Position numbers and translations under genes: made by a program. A stretch of DNA of 64,000 nucleotides from Tethya wilhelma (lineage: Eukaryota; Porifera; Demospongiae; Tethyida; Tethyidae), in the NCBI GenBank assembly GCA_964030475.1, contig CAXIPT010000006.1, forward strand, positions 5,863,113-5,927,112. The letters run 5' to 3'. Of this stretch, positions 21,479-33,248 are shown in pieces (the first letter of the stretch is position 1; each line of letters opens with the position of its first letter). The notes beneath the pieces were generated by a model that worked only from the letters and a program-made list of their open reading frames with translations, was not told the origin of the DNA and did no database searches.

Positions 21479-22636
21479 TTAGTGTGCATTCATTTTGGCT
21501 CTTTGCATCTGAAAAGAAGAATAAAAAAACCCCAATAATTTTGTGATTTTTGTCCAACAATAGTGTGCATATTGTGTTGACGACCCTTTACCAGCTACAT
21601 CTGTAATTATTACAGGGGTTCACACATACCAGCAGTGCAGCCGGTAGATCAGAGGGGAAATCCCCCTCTCCGTTGGCTATAGCGGGATTGGCTCCGTAGG
21701 CCATCAGTAGTGCCACGATCTCCTTGAGCCTCCTCCCAGCGGCCACGTGGAGAGGGGTGTTGCCGGCAAAGGTGAGGACGTTGACGTTGCAGTTGCTCTC
21801 CAGGAGGAAGTTGACGAGAATGAAGTTCTCCTGCTCCACAGCATAATGAAGAGGAGTCCGACCACTACAGGCATCCTAATTAGAGCACACCAAAGAACAC
21901 AATGACATAATTATATTGAAAATAGAACACTAGACCATTTTCAATGCCAAGAGACCAAACAATGCAACACTTATAGTAACTGTTACTAGAGATTGAATTT
22001 AAAACCTTCCTTGGCATTTTCATATTTAAAACATACTTGAATTAAGAAGTAAATAAAGCCACTAGTCTCTTACCGGTGCATTCTTGTTGGCTCCCATCTG
22101 GAAGAGGAACTTGAGGACATCAATGCTGGCCTCCTTCGTGGCCACATGGGCAGGAGTCAGACCTACAGGGGGAAACAAAGCCACACTCACACACCTAATT
22201 ACAGTGGGTGGTGCAACTAGTGCAACCATAGGGACACACAGTAATGGCTATTGCAACATCGTACCAATGAAATTCTTGGCATTGAAGTCGGGCAGGGGGC
22301 TGGTTGCTTGAGACAGTATCTGTAAGATCCTGGTGTCTCTTCTGCAGGCAGCCAGATGGAGAGCAGTGTTACCTTTACGATCAGGGAAGTTCACAGAAGA
22401 ACCTCCTTCCACTAATAGCGTCACCATGTGAGGCTGCCTCGTTATCACAGCCAGATGAAGGGGCGTCTGGAGAGAGAGAGAGAGTAATATCTGAAACAGC
22501 TCTGTGTGTGTGTGTGTGTGTCCTACCTGTCTCATATTGTTGGCTATATCAAGGTTCATATTCACACCAACTATCAATTTGACAAGATACTGAGTCAGTC
22601 CAAAGTTCTCATGGATAACAGCAAGATGAAGGGGAC

Positions 22637-22718
<82 letters not shown>

Positions 22719-23880
22719 AGATCATGTACACATGTAAGCACTTAAAATATGCAATGGAGTAGATTTCTACAGGTTCATTTCATGACTGCACAGTTCCACG
22801 AGACCACACCCACAATGTAACGTACGTGTCTCCATCTTCATCTGGGAGGATGGCCAGATGGGCCTCGCTGACTTGGAGCAGGGCATTCCTGACGGGGGGA
22901 GCCCCCTCACTGCTACCTCGACCTTCACCTTCACCAGGTGAGCTGCTCTTCTCCTCACTGTCCTTTGAACCCGTCGTAGGTGCTGGGGGTTTGGGGGTCT
23001 GCTGCTGGGAGGAGGGGGGACTGCGACCAGGACTGGGGGTGTGTCTGGGGAAAGAGGGAGAGGGGGATGATATCAAGACAGGCTTCAATTAGAATGGTAT
23101 GAAAATTATTTCAGAAATGACAAAGAAGCAAAAATCTCTCCCAACTAATAGAGAAACCCTCCCAATGTCAGCTCAGATGTGGTGTGGGTTACATTGGGAG
23201 TTGCTGAGCTAGGGCTAGGAACTTGTTAGTTAAACAGCCACCTAACACACACCCACATAGACGCAGACAGAAGTACCTTCTCAGGGGGCGTGGCTGGCCC
23301 AGGAGAGAGATGGGACTGCCAGAGGTGGGCGGGGCAGGACTGCTGATTGGTTTGGGACTCCTGCGATCAGTGAATGAGACATCGTTGGTTGAGACGGCCA
23401 CTCCGATACGATCACACACTGCGTCCTCTCCCTCCCTTACCTGAAGACACACACACACACACACACAGTGAGAATATATATAACCATGACTTGTCAAACA
23501 ATACTGATGTTTAGAGTTCATTTTTGTCCACGGTAACCACTAAATGATGAGGTAACCACTAAATGATAAATACCTCATTATTTACAGTTACAAATTAAGG
23601 TGTACAGCCAGCAGCAGTAAAACAAGGCCATTAGCTAGGAAGAGGACACACACACACACTGGAGCTGGGTTTGGCAACTGGCCCCACGCCCAACCAGTCC
23701 CTTCCTCGTTACTAAAGCCAATGTTGCTAAACTTCCCCAACCACACAAGAGCCAGCAGGTTGGAAGGCTTCAAACAATAGCACACAGCTAGACAAGAATG
23801 ACTCTTTGAGCTGAAATAATACCTTGAACCAATGTTGTAGGCCAGTAGTCAGGACCAGCATACAATAATACATACAGCTC

Positions 23881-23972
<92 letters not shown>

Positions 23973-24675
23973 TGGAGGGAGGACGTACCCCCTCCCTGAC
24001 TCCCAGCAGGATGGGCCTCTCTCCCAGAGAGAGGTGCTTGTCACTCTTGGACATGTCAGTGATGTCTCTGAAGTTGACTCTAGGCTGCTGGTGGGTGGTG
24101 GTGGAGGGGATGACACCTCCAAGATGGAACATCCGATCACTACAAGAGAGAGAGGGAGAGAGTGTGAGTGTGTGGGTGTGTGAGTGCAAAAACAATTATA
24201 TATACAGTAGTTGAATTCAAAATCTAACCAAGTACTCATTGAAGGCTCACTCAATGCAAACAGTGTATAATTTGCTCTGCACTGACCTGTGTGATGTTTC
24301 CATGGCAACAGTGGGTGTGGTTGTGATGGGGGCGGGGCTGTGTGAGTCTCTGTCTCGTGGTGATCGTTGTTTCTTGAGTCGTGGGCTGAGTCTCCCCCCG
24401 TAGGCAGGGGACACTATCGTGGGGACCCTGATGGCCCGCTGGGAGGCTGCTGCAGGGAGCAGGGTAATGGCAAATCATTAAATGTATATTTCACAAGTTT
24501 CTGTTTACATAGCTACTACAATTCTTAAAAGTTCAGAGTACATATTTAATTTAGGAGGGGGAGCCCCTCAGTTATTTGAATTCATTTCCTTCATGTGATT
24601 TCATCATAATAGTATATGTTTACAAGCTAGCCCATATCCTTGGGAGACAGATTACTGGTTGGTATCATATTGCAT

Positions 24676-24715
<40 letters not shown>

Positions 24716-27537
24716 CCAGTGACACTAAACTCATGTTGCAAATCAGTGACACTAGATGTTGCAAGCCAGTGTGGTGTACCTACAAGTGCAGTGACATTGC
24801 ACAAGGGGGCCTTCCCTGCAATTACTGAAGCACATATGGCTGGGAGTGTATACAGCATGGTTGGAAGGTTTGTTTATAGTTGACAATAAACTTTATGTCT
24901 CCTTAAAAGTCAATGTTTGAGTATCTTAGGGAAACTAGTCCACTGGCAGAGACTTTCCCAACAACAGTCAGCCCAGCTACACGCTAACTCTTACTAATGA
25001 TGTTTACTTTAGCACAAACAGTACACATTGAGTAGCAGCACCACCTAGCCCCCTTAAAGAGAGCATTCTGAAAGCTGTTTGTCAAACAGCTTAGAGTAAA
25101 GATAAACCATTTGTGGTTGGTTTGGCCAAACATGGAAATAAAAGAGCTATTCTACTAAACACCAGGGGGTGGTTATATCAACCTCACTACCATTGCAGCC
25201 ACTGGTTGAGGTATGGAAGAGGTATTGCAAGTATTTGAGTTGGCCTGTGATCAGCTTACAACAACTCCACATCACCAGCTAGCCTGCTGTAATAGCATCC
25301 TCAGGCTTTGGTTTACTAGGTTGATAGGAGAAGTTCATGGAATGGATTTAGTATCAAATACAAGGTGCTGGCTTGCAGACAAGGCATCATGAAGTCACTT
25401 CAATAAGCCGGCTTTATTCTGTTTGGTTGTCTGGTGTTGCAATAAGCCAATGATACTCCATGCACACACACACACACACACACAGCTCCACTCACACCAG
25501 TTTACTACAGAGTAGGCCACAAACACACTGAAGACCAGAGAAGACAGTACAGGGACTGCACACACCACGTTGAAGTGCCACCACAAACGTTAGCGGCTTG
25601 CTACTATCTGTCCTCACTTGGGAAGGCCAGGGGGCTAGTCCCTCAGGGCACCAGTTTACACAAACACCACTAGCACTATCAAACAATTGCCAGAGAGAGA
25701 GAGAGAGAGAGCACCACCTTGACTGGGGACTCTCCACCATGGAGTACACTCACTGGGACACCATAAATTAATTCATATTCTAACAAATGCAACAAAAACA
25801 AAGCCAAAAATAAGAAGCATGATAAATCAGTCACCATACGCATCACCATTAGGTGCACAGACCATCAGGAAAGCAACAAATAAAGCTAGCTAATGGAGTT
25901 AGTAGCTAACAATCCAAAGAGAATTAGTATTCATTACTGCAACCATTCTCCTCTTGTGGGTTAGATTTAAAAAAAATAACAACAACTACCGATAGAGCTC
26001 TGGTTTCCAAGAAGAATGTATCACTATATAGACAGCAGAGCTGCAGGAAGAGTTACTGAGTTGTTCATGATGGCTGCTGGTGGCACTGGTGGCAGGGTGT
26101 GCTGGCAGAAGCCTCTGAGAAGAAGGGGGTTTTCATCATCACCAGTGGAATGGAGGAAATGAGAATAGTCAGAGGTCTGAATTTCAGTGAACTTTGACCT
26201 CATTTCTCAAACAAACACACAGATGACATCAAACTCTTGGTTGCTATAGCAACAGGACTAAAAATAATGTAATTCCTAAAAAAGGACTGATAAAGAAGCA
26301 CATGAAGTGCCCGAGTAGAGTACCTTAACTACCCATGTTGAAGCAGTAGAATAAACACACACTGTCATTTTAGGATTGGCAAAAACCATTTAAAAGTCCG
26401 GACTACTTAAAGCAGTCCAAACAAAGCCAGCTCTGGCATTATGCATGTGATTATAACCAGTCCCTTTAGCTGATTGGACCGACCCTTATCCTACAGACCC
26501 AGGATTGCAGCCATTGTAAACACTGAGCCGATATTCATTGATGCTGGTAAGCAATCTGTTGTGCTGGCATGTATTATATATTATCTCATGTGACCTAGCT
26601 GGTCACACCTACATGGTTTCTTGTGTCAGCTCCACACTGCCCCAACACACAGGCATATATCACTGAGAGATTGTAAAGTGATTTGATTTTTTATGCATTC
26701 CTTTAACGCTTCATGTTTCACAAGACATGAAGTAAAACAATACCATTGGTTTGTGGAAGTGGGGGGAGAAAATGTCAAACTAGTGTAGCAATGCTCTTAT
26801 TGACAGCACAGGCCAATGATTGTAGAAATACAGGCTATTCTTGACCACAATAGCTGGCCAGGTTAAACATGTTGCTACTAAAAATCAAAATCAAATCACC
26901 ATGAATGTGATTGTCTCCTGGCCTGAGAGCAGTTTGTGGTTTGCATTGTGGAAGCAAGAGAGACTCAAGAACTACTGGAAGAGACGATTCTGTGTACTAG
27001 GGGAAGAAAAAGGAAGCTCTAAATCGTGTTTATAGCTCACCAAACGGAGACAGAACTAGCAAAGAACAAGGGAACAGATCACTCACTGCTGGTTGGAGTA
27101 ATGAAGGACAGCTGAAGAGGGAGGGGCTACAAGATGTACCACTACACTATCTCACATCTCATCTCCACTGCTGTAGTTCCAGTAGCAGAGTCATTACATC
27201 ATTAACAAGTAGTAAAAATTTTCAAAAAAATAAACAGTGTAGGAATGGGCAGTGCTGTAAAAAGCATTGGAACAAGGAATGGTCTCAATTTCGGCACATG
27301 ACTACTTCATTTTCATTTTGATCCCTCATAGCTAATTGTTGTAAATGGTTCAAAGAATGATCTGTACTTAAATAGCTCACATTTTAATGGTTCAAATTCC
27401 TGCCAATCCTATATCATTTGGCTAAAAAGTAGAATAAAGTATAGCAGGCAGGATTAGATTACCGGCCAAGACTTGGGCACAAAAAATGAAGTNNNNNNNN
27501 NNNNNNNNNNNNNNNNNNNNNNNNNNNNNNNNNNNNN

Positions 27538-27583
<46 letters not shown>

Positions 27584-28582
27584 GACAATAAACTTACTAT
27601 CCAGCCTTCTAGTCTTGCTGGAGGACCACCCATACTCTGCCCCCATGAAGTCCTCGCTGCTGGCACTCCTCTTGGCTGTCGGCCCATCAGGTCTAGCTAG
27701 CTCCCGCTGCAAGTGGCGGTCTGTTGTCACCTCCACACTCTCCCCAATGGAGGGTACGGAGGGAGACTCACTGCGATGCCTGGACTGGGCACTGAGGCTA
27801 GAGGGAGCCGGGCTGGGACTCTTGGACTTGAAGCTACTAGCAGTTGAACTCGTTTCAGAAACAGGTTTCTCGGCCAATCTCGGCTCTTCGTGTAGCGTGC
27901 TCAGTTTACCAGTCTTCCCTCCCGAGGGTCGCGGGTGAGAAGAGGAGGAGGCGGGGTCTTTGCTCATGGACATCCCAATAGCTTCATCTCCAGTTGGAGT
28001 TGTCACCACGTCAACGTCCATTGACTCAGCTTCATTGTCCTTCGTGACAACTGTTTTTGAAGTGTCTAAAAGTTTCTTTGGTGCCGTGCTCTCTCTGCTC
28101 ACTGCCTCCTGTGGCTGCTCAAGCCTGTCCATGCTAGGCATGGAGGCATAGCCGCGATCAGAGTCAGCAAGAGATGGGAACTGGCCACTGGCATAGTCAC
28201 TGGTGGGGGACTCTGTGCTCATGAGTGGTGGCTCAGAGTCAGGACCAGCTCGTTTGGAAATCAAGTTGAATGAGTCCAGTTGGCTAGCAAGGTTGGTGCA
28301 CGGTGTTTCAATGCTTTGAGGGGTTGGTAGAGTTTTTGTTTTAGCTTTCTTGTGGCTTGTGCTACCCAGTTGCATGTCCAAACCCTTATAACTTGTGCTG
28401 CTGGGTTTTGGAACTGAGTTCATACTCTTCGAATTCATCGCGCTAGTATCGCTAACGGCAGCAGAGGTGGGACTGGAGCGCGCATTGTCAGAAGGTTCCA
28501 AAGAGCGAGGGTTCTTGGAAACACTCTCTTCAGTCGCTAGTCCTAGCCCTGAGTGGTACGCTTCGTCTTCTTGTGTATCCAT
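21479..28582 (-). CDS. IkB/BCL3-like ankyrin-repeat protein
   Basis: Ten exons (28582-27598, 24449-24287, 24139-23989, 23440-23277, 23044-22826, 22635-22527, 22466-22265, 22162-22074, 21875-21630, 21508-21479) join in phase to 785 residues. Residues about 561-775 hold six ankyrin repeats, with hallmarks TPLHLAVITRQPHMVTLLV, GNTALHLAACRRDT, GRTPLHYAVEQEN and NTPLHVAAGRRL. Repeat spacing and phrases resemble the IkB/BCL3/NF-kB p105 ankyrin domain, which binds Rel dimers. The first 560 residues are low-complexity, rich in Ser/Pro, with basic patches (KKAKTK, KTRRL). I see no DSGxxS-type IkB degron, so a nuclear BCL3/IkB-zeta-like role is more likely than a classical cytosolic IkB (inference). 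No Rel homology domain is present. Intron 1 is about 3.1 kb and contains a 45-base N gap. Confidence 0.75.
22637..22716. repeat. (GA)n microsatellite
   Basis: About 80 bases of GA repeat in the intron before the first ankyrin-repeat exon. On the minus strand it is a CT tract feeding the acceptor. Confidence 0.95.
23883..23971. repeat. (GT)n microsatellite
   Basis: About 88 bases of GT repeat in an intron of the IkB-like gene, immediately downstream of exon 3. Confidence 0.95.
24480..27597. other. large first intron of the IkB-like gene
   Basis: I found no supported exon on either strand. It contains short CA tracts (24676-24712, 25463-25483), a GTTTGTCAAACAG hairpin near 25078, a 45-base N run (27493-27537) and a CA tract next to it. 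A plus-strand ORF at 26841-27035 has no splice or homology support. Confidence 0.5.
27493..27537. other. assembly gap
   Basis: Run of 45 N adjoining a CA microsatellite. Confidence 0.99.
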
Positions 28583-28852
28583 GAAGTTTGTCTTTCAAAA
28601 CGGCTAGGTAGTTCCCAGCTTCTCTGGATAATAACGAACTGTTGACTTTCTCAGTAGAGACGGCTGTGACTTGCTCGGACCAGCTCGAAAGGGAGAGACC
28701 CTCAAAACAACACTCTTCACCCGTTGGGAACCACCGAGGGGATTCCCTCTTCCTAGGCAATTTTCTATTAGGGAAAATCCCATCACGTGCAACACTAAGG
28801 GCGTGGTTCACGAATTAATTAGTGGGGGCGGCAGTGGCCGGCAGGCCTCAGC
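28583..28852. promoter_or_regulatory. shared head-to-head promoter region
   Basis: Only 270 bases separate the ATGs of the IkB-like gene (-) and the orphan membrane protein gene (+). No TATA box is evident. GGGAACCACCGAGGGGATTCCC at about 28727-28748 resembles back-to-back kappaB half sites (GGGGATTCCC fits the GGGRNNYYCC kappaB consensus), so the IkB-like gene may be under Rel control, as IkB genes are elsewhere. This is inference. Confidence 0.45.
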
Positions 28853-29383
28853 ATGATTCGGAGCAATGACAATGACAATACTACCAGCGAACTGTGGAAT
28901 AGGCTCGAACAGTACGAAGACCAATTTTTAGAGTACAGAGAGCAGTTAACTCAAGCAGAATTTCATCAATCGGTAACTGACTTTGATCTACAGATTGCGG
29001 TAAACAAGATCAAGCTGAAATGCTACCTACAGCTATTTCTAATTGTAATCGTATTTTGTTTAGGCGAATTAAGTCTAACACTACTTGTATGGCATCTAGC
29101 TAAATATCATTTATGGTCAAAAATCATAGGAGTGTTAATGTCTTTCTTAACTTTACATCAATTAATTCAGTGTTGCTGTACAAGACAATTGCACAACAGA
29201 GTCAATTCCATTAATGACAGGATAGATAATGAAGTAAGGACAGTAGTTTGGGTGAAAACAAACATGGGGAGAATTTGTGCACAAGTCGCAGATGAATTTC
29301 CATTTAACATAGCATCAGAATTTTTTAATCGATATGATCCTGATGGAACGTATTATCTTTTCAATCTTCAAGAAATTTTATGA
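28853..29383 (+). CDS. orphan small membrane protein, two TM segments
   Basis: An intronless ORF of 176 residues from a true ATG. The N-terminal third is acidic and helical (LWNRLEQYEDQFLEYREQL). Two hydrophobic segments follow, around residues 62-82 (LQLFLIVIVFCLGELSLTLL) and 88-106 (WSKIIGVLMSFLTLHQLI), separated by a short turn, and a CCC patch. The C-terminal 65 residues are amphipathic and cytosolic-looking. The hairpin topology suggests a membrane protein with both ends on the same side. I do not recognise a family. It is expressed divergently from the IkB-like gene. Confidence 0.55.
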   Translation: MIRSNDNDNTTSELWNRLEQYEDQFLEYREQLTQAEFHQSVTDFDLQIAVNKIKLKCYLQLFLIVIVFCLGELSLTLLVWHLAKYHLWSKIIGVLMSFLTLHQLIQCCCTRQLHNRVNSINDRIDNEVRTVVWVKTNMGRICAQVADEFPFNIASEFFNRYDPDGTYYLFNLQEIL

Positions 29384-29536
29384 CTTTAATGGTAGAGTAG
29401 CATACCTATTGTGTCACCTGACAATTATAATTGATCTCTTTTTTTTAGTTGCTTGCAGCTTTTATTTCTGTCAATGTATTTGCTATTTCAAAATGAAGTT
29501 GTTGGATCCTGGGTAATTGAAAGTAAACACACGCTA

Positions 29537-31517
29537 CTATATAACTGATAGTGTACAAATGTTAGCTACATCTGTGTACCTGTATTTGCTGTTCTCAAGG
29601 TGGGCCAGAGACGCCACCATGGTCTCCATCCAGGGTACATTGGTACAAAGGTCAGTGGTGTAGGTGAAGTCGTCATGTCGCAGTGTCTTCTGGAACTCCT
29701 TAGTCATGTCTTGGAAGTTAGTGAAATTACTAGCTTTCTGTGAAACAACATAATGATAAGCATCTCTTAAAATGACAGACAGTATCGATATCATAGTTAC
29801 CAATCTCTGTACCTGTCTCTCAAGGACTTGCAACACATCTTCATGCTGTCTTTGGATCATGGCCTCCTTCTTGTTCTGAAACAATGTTTCAAAGATAACT
29901 TCTTTAAAACTTCTATTCATCATCTTCAACTTGCTTGGATAAAAGCTTCCTTTTCTGATCTCTGTGCAGCTTCAAAATCTTTCGTAGCAGAATGGATATT
30001 CTATTGGAAACAACAGTACAACAAAATGATTATACTATCATTAGTACACACACACACACTCCCACTGGTATAGTCTTAGCACACACTGGTATTATGGTAC
30101 CACCACTAGTCTAACGTACCATAATGACGACCCCAATGAAGAGGTTGGTGAAGATGAAGTGTCCTAGAAAGAGGAAGGCAATCGTGAAGAACTCACTCCC
30201 CCTGAAACCACGAGCCGAGAGTTGGTTTTGAAGATCAGTCCATCCATCAGCCTGCAGGCCAAGGTGTAAAATAAAATTTTATTCTTCACAACACAACAGA
30301 AAATATACATATATATGCTTAAGCTATTCTATACAATATGATGCAATTTACAGTGACATAGTTGAAAAGTGAGAGCATTGCGACTCCAAAGTTGCCCCAG
30401 TTCCTGTGGTCCCCTCCCTGGTCGTAGCCAAAGAAGTAGTAGCCCATGATGGCAAAGAGGAACATCATGATGAGAAGGAGGAGGAGGAGGTGAAGAACAG
30501 CACTCCTGAAGGTGTGGATGAGGGCAGTCACCAACACCTGGAGACCTCGGATGAAGGAGATGGATCGGAGGGTCCGCAGTGCTCGAAGAGCTGCATGGAA
30601 TAGGCAATCAGAGAAGGACCAGTTAGCAAATCATTTAGAGTATGATAGTATGATGTTATGGCAAGGTGGTCTGGAATGGCAAACGTTGTAAAAGTCATGC
30701 TACATTAATTTCACATAAATTCTTACAACTCAGTGTATCCTCTAGTGGCCAATATCATACTATTAGTGTCATGTTTCCATACCTCTGATGACCTTGAGTA
30801 CAGTGAGGCCCGTCTGGCCAAAGTTGAGTGCAGTGAGGATGCTCTGAAGGACTGATATGGCCAGGACTGTGAAGTCAAACAGGTTGTAGTAGTTCTTCCA
30901 ATAGCCCAGCGGCTCTGCATACACCTGGGAGGGGCATGCATGGAACAGAATGAAGTAATTGCAACTGGTTTCAATGCTAATCATGTAACTTGGTTACTTT
31001 GGAAACAGAACAGCTGCTACTGTTCTGTGCATTGCATGCTAATGACAACCCAGCTACTAGCATTAATAAAGTACTACCTCTATATACTGCAACTGCCACT
31101 CAATCAGTATGCCTAGCTATACCATGTTGACACGTGGTCCCACCCACGTCTGAGAACAAACCTTCAAGGCAAACTCCAGGAGGTAGATGCCAAGGAAAAT
31201 GTTATCAGTGGCCGTAAAGAACAGGGGTATCCTCTCACTCAATGAGGTGGTTTCCATGGCGATGGTGACAGCATTCAAGAAAATGGCCCCCATTATTATA
31301 GCATTGAAGAGAAAACTCTGAAATACATAAAACAAAAGTTAAGTGAAGCACTTGTTGCAGAAATGAAGACTCAACTGCAACTATCTTGCAAGCCACTGCA
31401 TGGCACAAAGCATCTCTCCTCTGTCTGTGGCTGTCTTCAGAGCTGGAGAAATAAAATTTCAGTAAATACACACAAATTTGAAGAAAATTAGCCGTACCTT
31501 GAAGACATGATGGCCAT
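29537..31517 (-). CDS. CATSPER3: CatSper-type sperm cation channel subunit (CATSPER3-like)
   Basis: Eight exons join to 369 residues: 31517-31498, 31442-31352, 31317-31162, 30924-30783, 30590-30352, 30251-30120, 30000-29935 plus 29875-29813, and 29737-29537. This is a single six-TM channel domain. S1 (FLFNAIIMGAIFLNAVTIAM) and S2 (FLGIYLLEFALKV) are followed by S4 with periodic Arg (IRALRALRTLRSISFIRG) and a pore loop ending T-A-D-G-W (216-220), the T/S-x-D/E-x-W calcium-selectivity motif of CatSper and Cav channels. S6 is FIFTNLFIGVVIM, and a C-terminal coiled coil (MIQRQHEDVLQVLERQ) follows. Length and one-domain form fit CATSPER3 (human 398) better than CATSPER4 (inference). CatSper drives calcium entry into the sperm flagellum. 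The intron after NIHS...AFIQ uses a GC donor. Confidence 0.85.
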
Positions 31518-31656
31518 AATGAAACTGAAAGTCGAACCGACAGTGACAGTGATGACAGCTGTTCAAACAAAATTCAGCGCGGGAAAATTGGCAAGGAATC
31601 GTCGTTTTAGATTTAGAAATGCAAGCTAGGGTGACGACCGTTACCTACAATGCAAC
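31518..31656. promoter_or_regulatory. bidirectional promoter of CATSPER3-like and MRPL41
   Basis: Only 139 bases separate the two divergent ATGs (31517 minus, 31657 plus). The equivalent segment of the second copy lies at about 32568-32701. A TTCAGCGCGGGAAAATTGG stretch contains TTTCCCGCGC, an E2F-type site on the minus strand. Confidence 0.5.
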
Positions 31657-31806
31657 ATGGTGAGTTTCTTCAAGCTCTGTGAAATGTGCAAAGCTCCTCT
31701 TTATCTCGTTCCTACAGGTGGTGCTTGGCATATTCCGTGGCTTTGTACTCGGTGCTAGGAGAGGAGTAATGACCTCCAAAAGAGGGACCAGTCAGTTTTA
31801 TAAAGG
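31657..31806 (+). pseudogene. MRPL41: MRPL41, 5' fragment in first copy of duplicated block
   Basis: A one-codon first exon (ATG at 31657) and a second exon (from about 31718, coding VVLGIFRGFVLGARRGVM) match those of the complete gene at 32702. The remaining exons are absent: the sequence enters a GT microsatellite and the N at 31940. It is best read as the end of one haplotype contig rather than a true pseudogene. Confidence 0.7.
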
Positions 31807-31848
31807 TGAATTCTAAACATCTGAACCTGACCACAAGTCCTTTGATGA

Positions 31849-31854
<6 letters not shown>

Positions 31855-31939
<85 letters not shown>
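31855..31939. repeat. (GT)n microsatellite ending at a contig join
   Basis: About 85 bases of GT repeat followed by a single N. Confidence 0.95.
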
Positions 31940-32161
31940 NTCCAATAGCCCAGCGGCTCTGCATACACCTGGGAGGTGCATGCATAGAACAGAGTGAAGT
32001 AATTGCAACTGGTTTCAATGCCAATCATGTAACTTGGTTACTTTTGAAACAGAACAGCTGTTCTATTTAATACTGCCTTGCAGTGCATTGCATGCTAATG
32101 ACAACCCAACTGCTGGCATTAAAGTTCTTCTATACACTGCAACTGCCACTCAATCAGCTGC

Positions 32162-32567
32162 AGTATGCCTGGTTATACCATGTTGACACGTGGTCCCACC
32201 CACGTCTGAGTACAAACCTTCAAGGCAAATTCCAGGAGGTAGATGCCGAGGAAGATGTTATCAGTGGCCGTAAAGAACAGGGGTATCCTCTCACTCAATG
32301 AGGTGGTTTCCATGGCGATGGTGACAGCATTCAAGAAAATGGCCCCCATTATTATAACATTGAAGAGAAAACTCTGAAATACATAGAACAAAAGTTCAAG
32401 TGAAGCACTTGTTCCATAAATGAAGACTCAACTGCAACTATCTTGCAAGCCAGTGCATGGCACAAAGCATCTCTTCTCTGTCTGTGGCTGTCTTCAGAGC
32501 TGGAGAAATAAAATTTGAGTAAATACACATAAATTTGAAGGGGACTAGCCGTACCTTGAAGACATGA
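32162..32567 (-). pseudogene. CATSPER3: CATSPER3-like 5' exons, second copy
   Basis: A second copy of the first three CatSper exons (about 32567-32548, 32510-32422 and 32373-32218), with substitutions such as SFMEQ for SFLQQ and NVIIMG for NAIIMG. No later exons follow on this copy because it starts at the N. It is probably the other allele. Confidence 0.75.
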
Positions 32568-32701
32568 TGGCCATGATGAAACTGAAAGTCGAACCGACAG
32601 ATGACAGCTGTTCAAACAAAATTCAGCGCGGGAAAATTGGTAAGGAATCGTCGTTTCAAAATGCCGGCTAGAGTGACGACCGTTACCAAATACAAAGCAA
32701 C

Positions 32702-32891
32702 ATGGTGAGTTTCTTCAAGCTCTGTGATCTGTGCAAGCCTCTTATCTCGTTCCTACAGGTGGTGCTCGGCATATTCCGTGGCTTTGTACTCGGTGCAAGG
32801 AGAGGAGTGATGACCTCCAAGAGAGGGACCAGTCAGTTTTATAAAGGTGAATTCTAAACATCTGAACATGACCACATGTAAGTCCTTTGAA

Positions 32892-32944
<53 letters not shown>

Positions 32945-33248
32945 GTCGAGGTGCTAGAGGCGCTGGAAGACACACAAGAAAAGGTGGTTTTATTGTCAAT
33001 CCCTACAAGATACCAGAAATTGTCGTTCCCAATCTAGAAGGATTTGACGTACGTTGCTAACAATATGCTTTTTGTTCACAATTATTTAGTAAGATGCTAC
33101 ACTTTATATCTGATTGTAGCTAAAACCTTACGTGACCTTCAGAGCTCCATATGTGGCAGGCAAGCCAATCACAGCTCAAGATATCCTCGATGTGGTCCAG
33201 CCTCTCAGTGAACCAACAAACAATGATAAAGACACTGAAAACAGTTAG
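32702..33248 (+). CDS. MRPL41: mitochondrial ribosomal protein L41
   Basis: Four exons (32702-32704, 32759-32846, 32945-33048, 33120-33248) join in phase to 107 residues. The first exon is only the ATG codon. Family marks are the basic N-terminus MTSKRGTSQFYKGRGARG, matching MSKWTSKRGPRSF-type sequence, the phrase EIVVPNLEGFDLKPYVTF (human EFVVPDLTGFKLKPYVSY) and ITAQDIL. mL41 is a component of the large mitoribosomal subunit. The protein is shorter than human (137) because the C-terminal tail is missing. It is divergent from CATSPER3-like and convergent with CIMAP1A. Confidence 0.88.

Larger units (their letters stand above)
30898..32895. repeat. tandem duplicated block with single-N join (unmerged haplotypes?)
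   Basis: The block at 30898-31850 recurs at 31941-32893 with a few percent mismatches and small indels. Each copy carries the first exons of the CatSper gene (-) and the first two exons of MRPL41 (+). Copy one stops in a GT microsatellite followed by N (31940); copy two starts exactly at a CatSper intron-exon point and continues into the complete MRPL41. Neither copy contains both genes whole. This is the pattern expected when two overlapping haplotype contigs are placed end to end. Confidence 0.8.

Noticed and set aside
23885..24214. ORFs of poly Cys-Val or Thr-His
   Set aside because: Translation of GT/CA microsatellites.
26841..27035. ORF with WKRRFCVLG, reminiscent of a PH domain start
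   Set aside because: Only a short phrase matches, no splice sites or following exons fit, and it lies antisense in a large intron.
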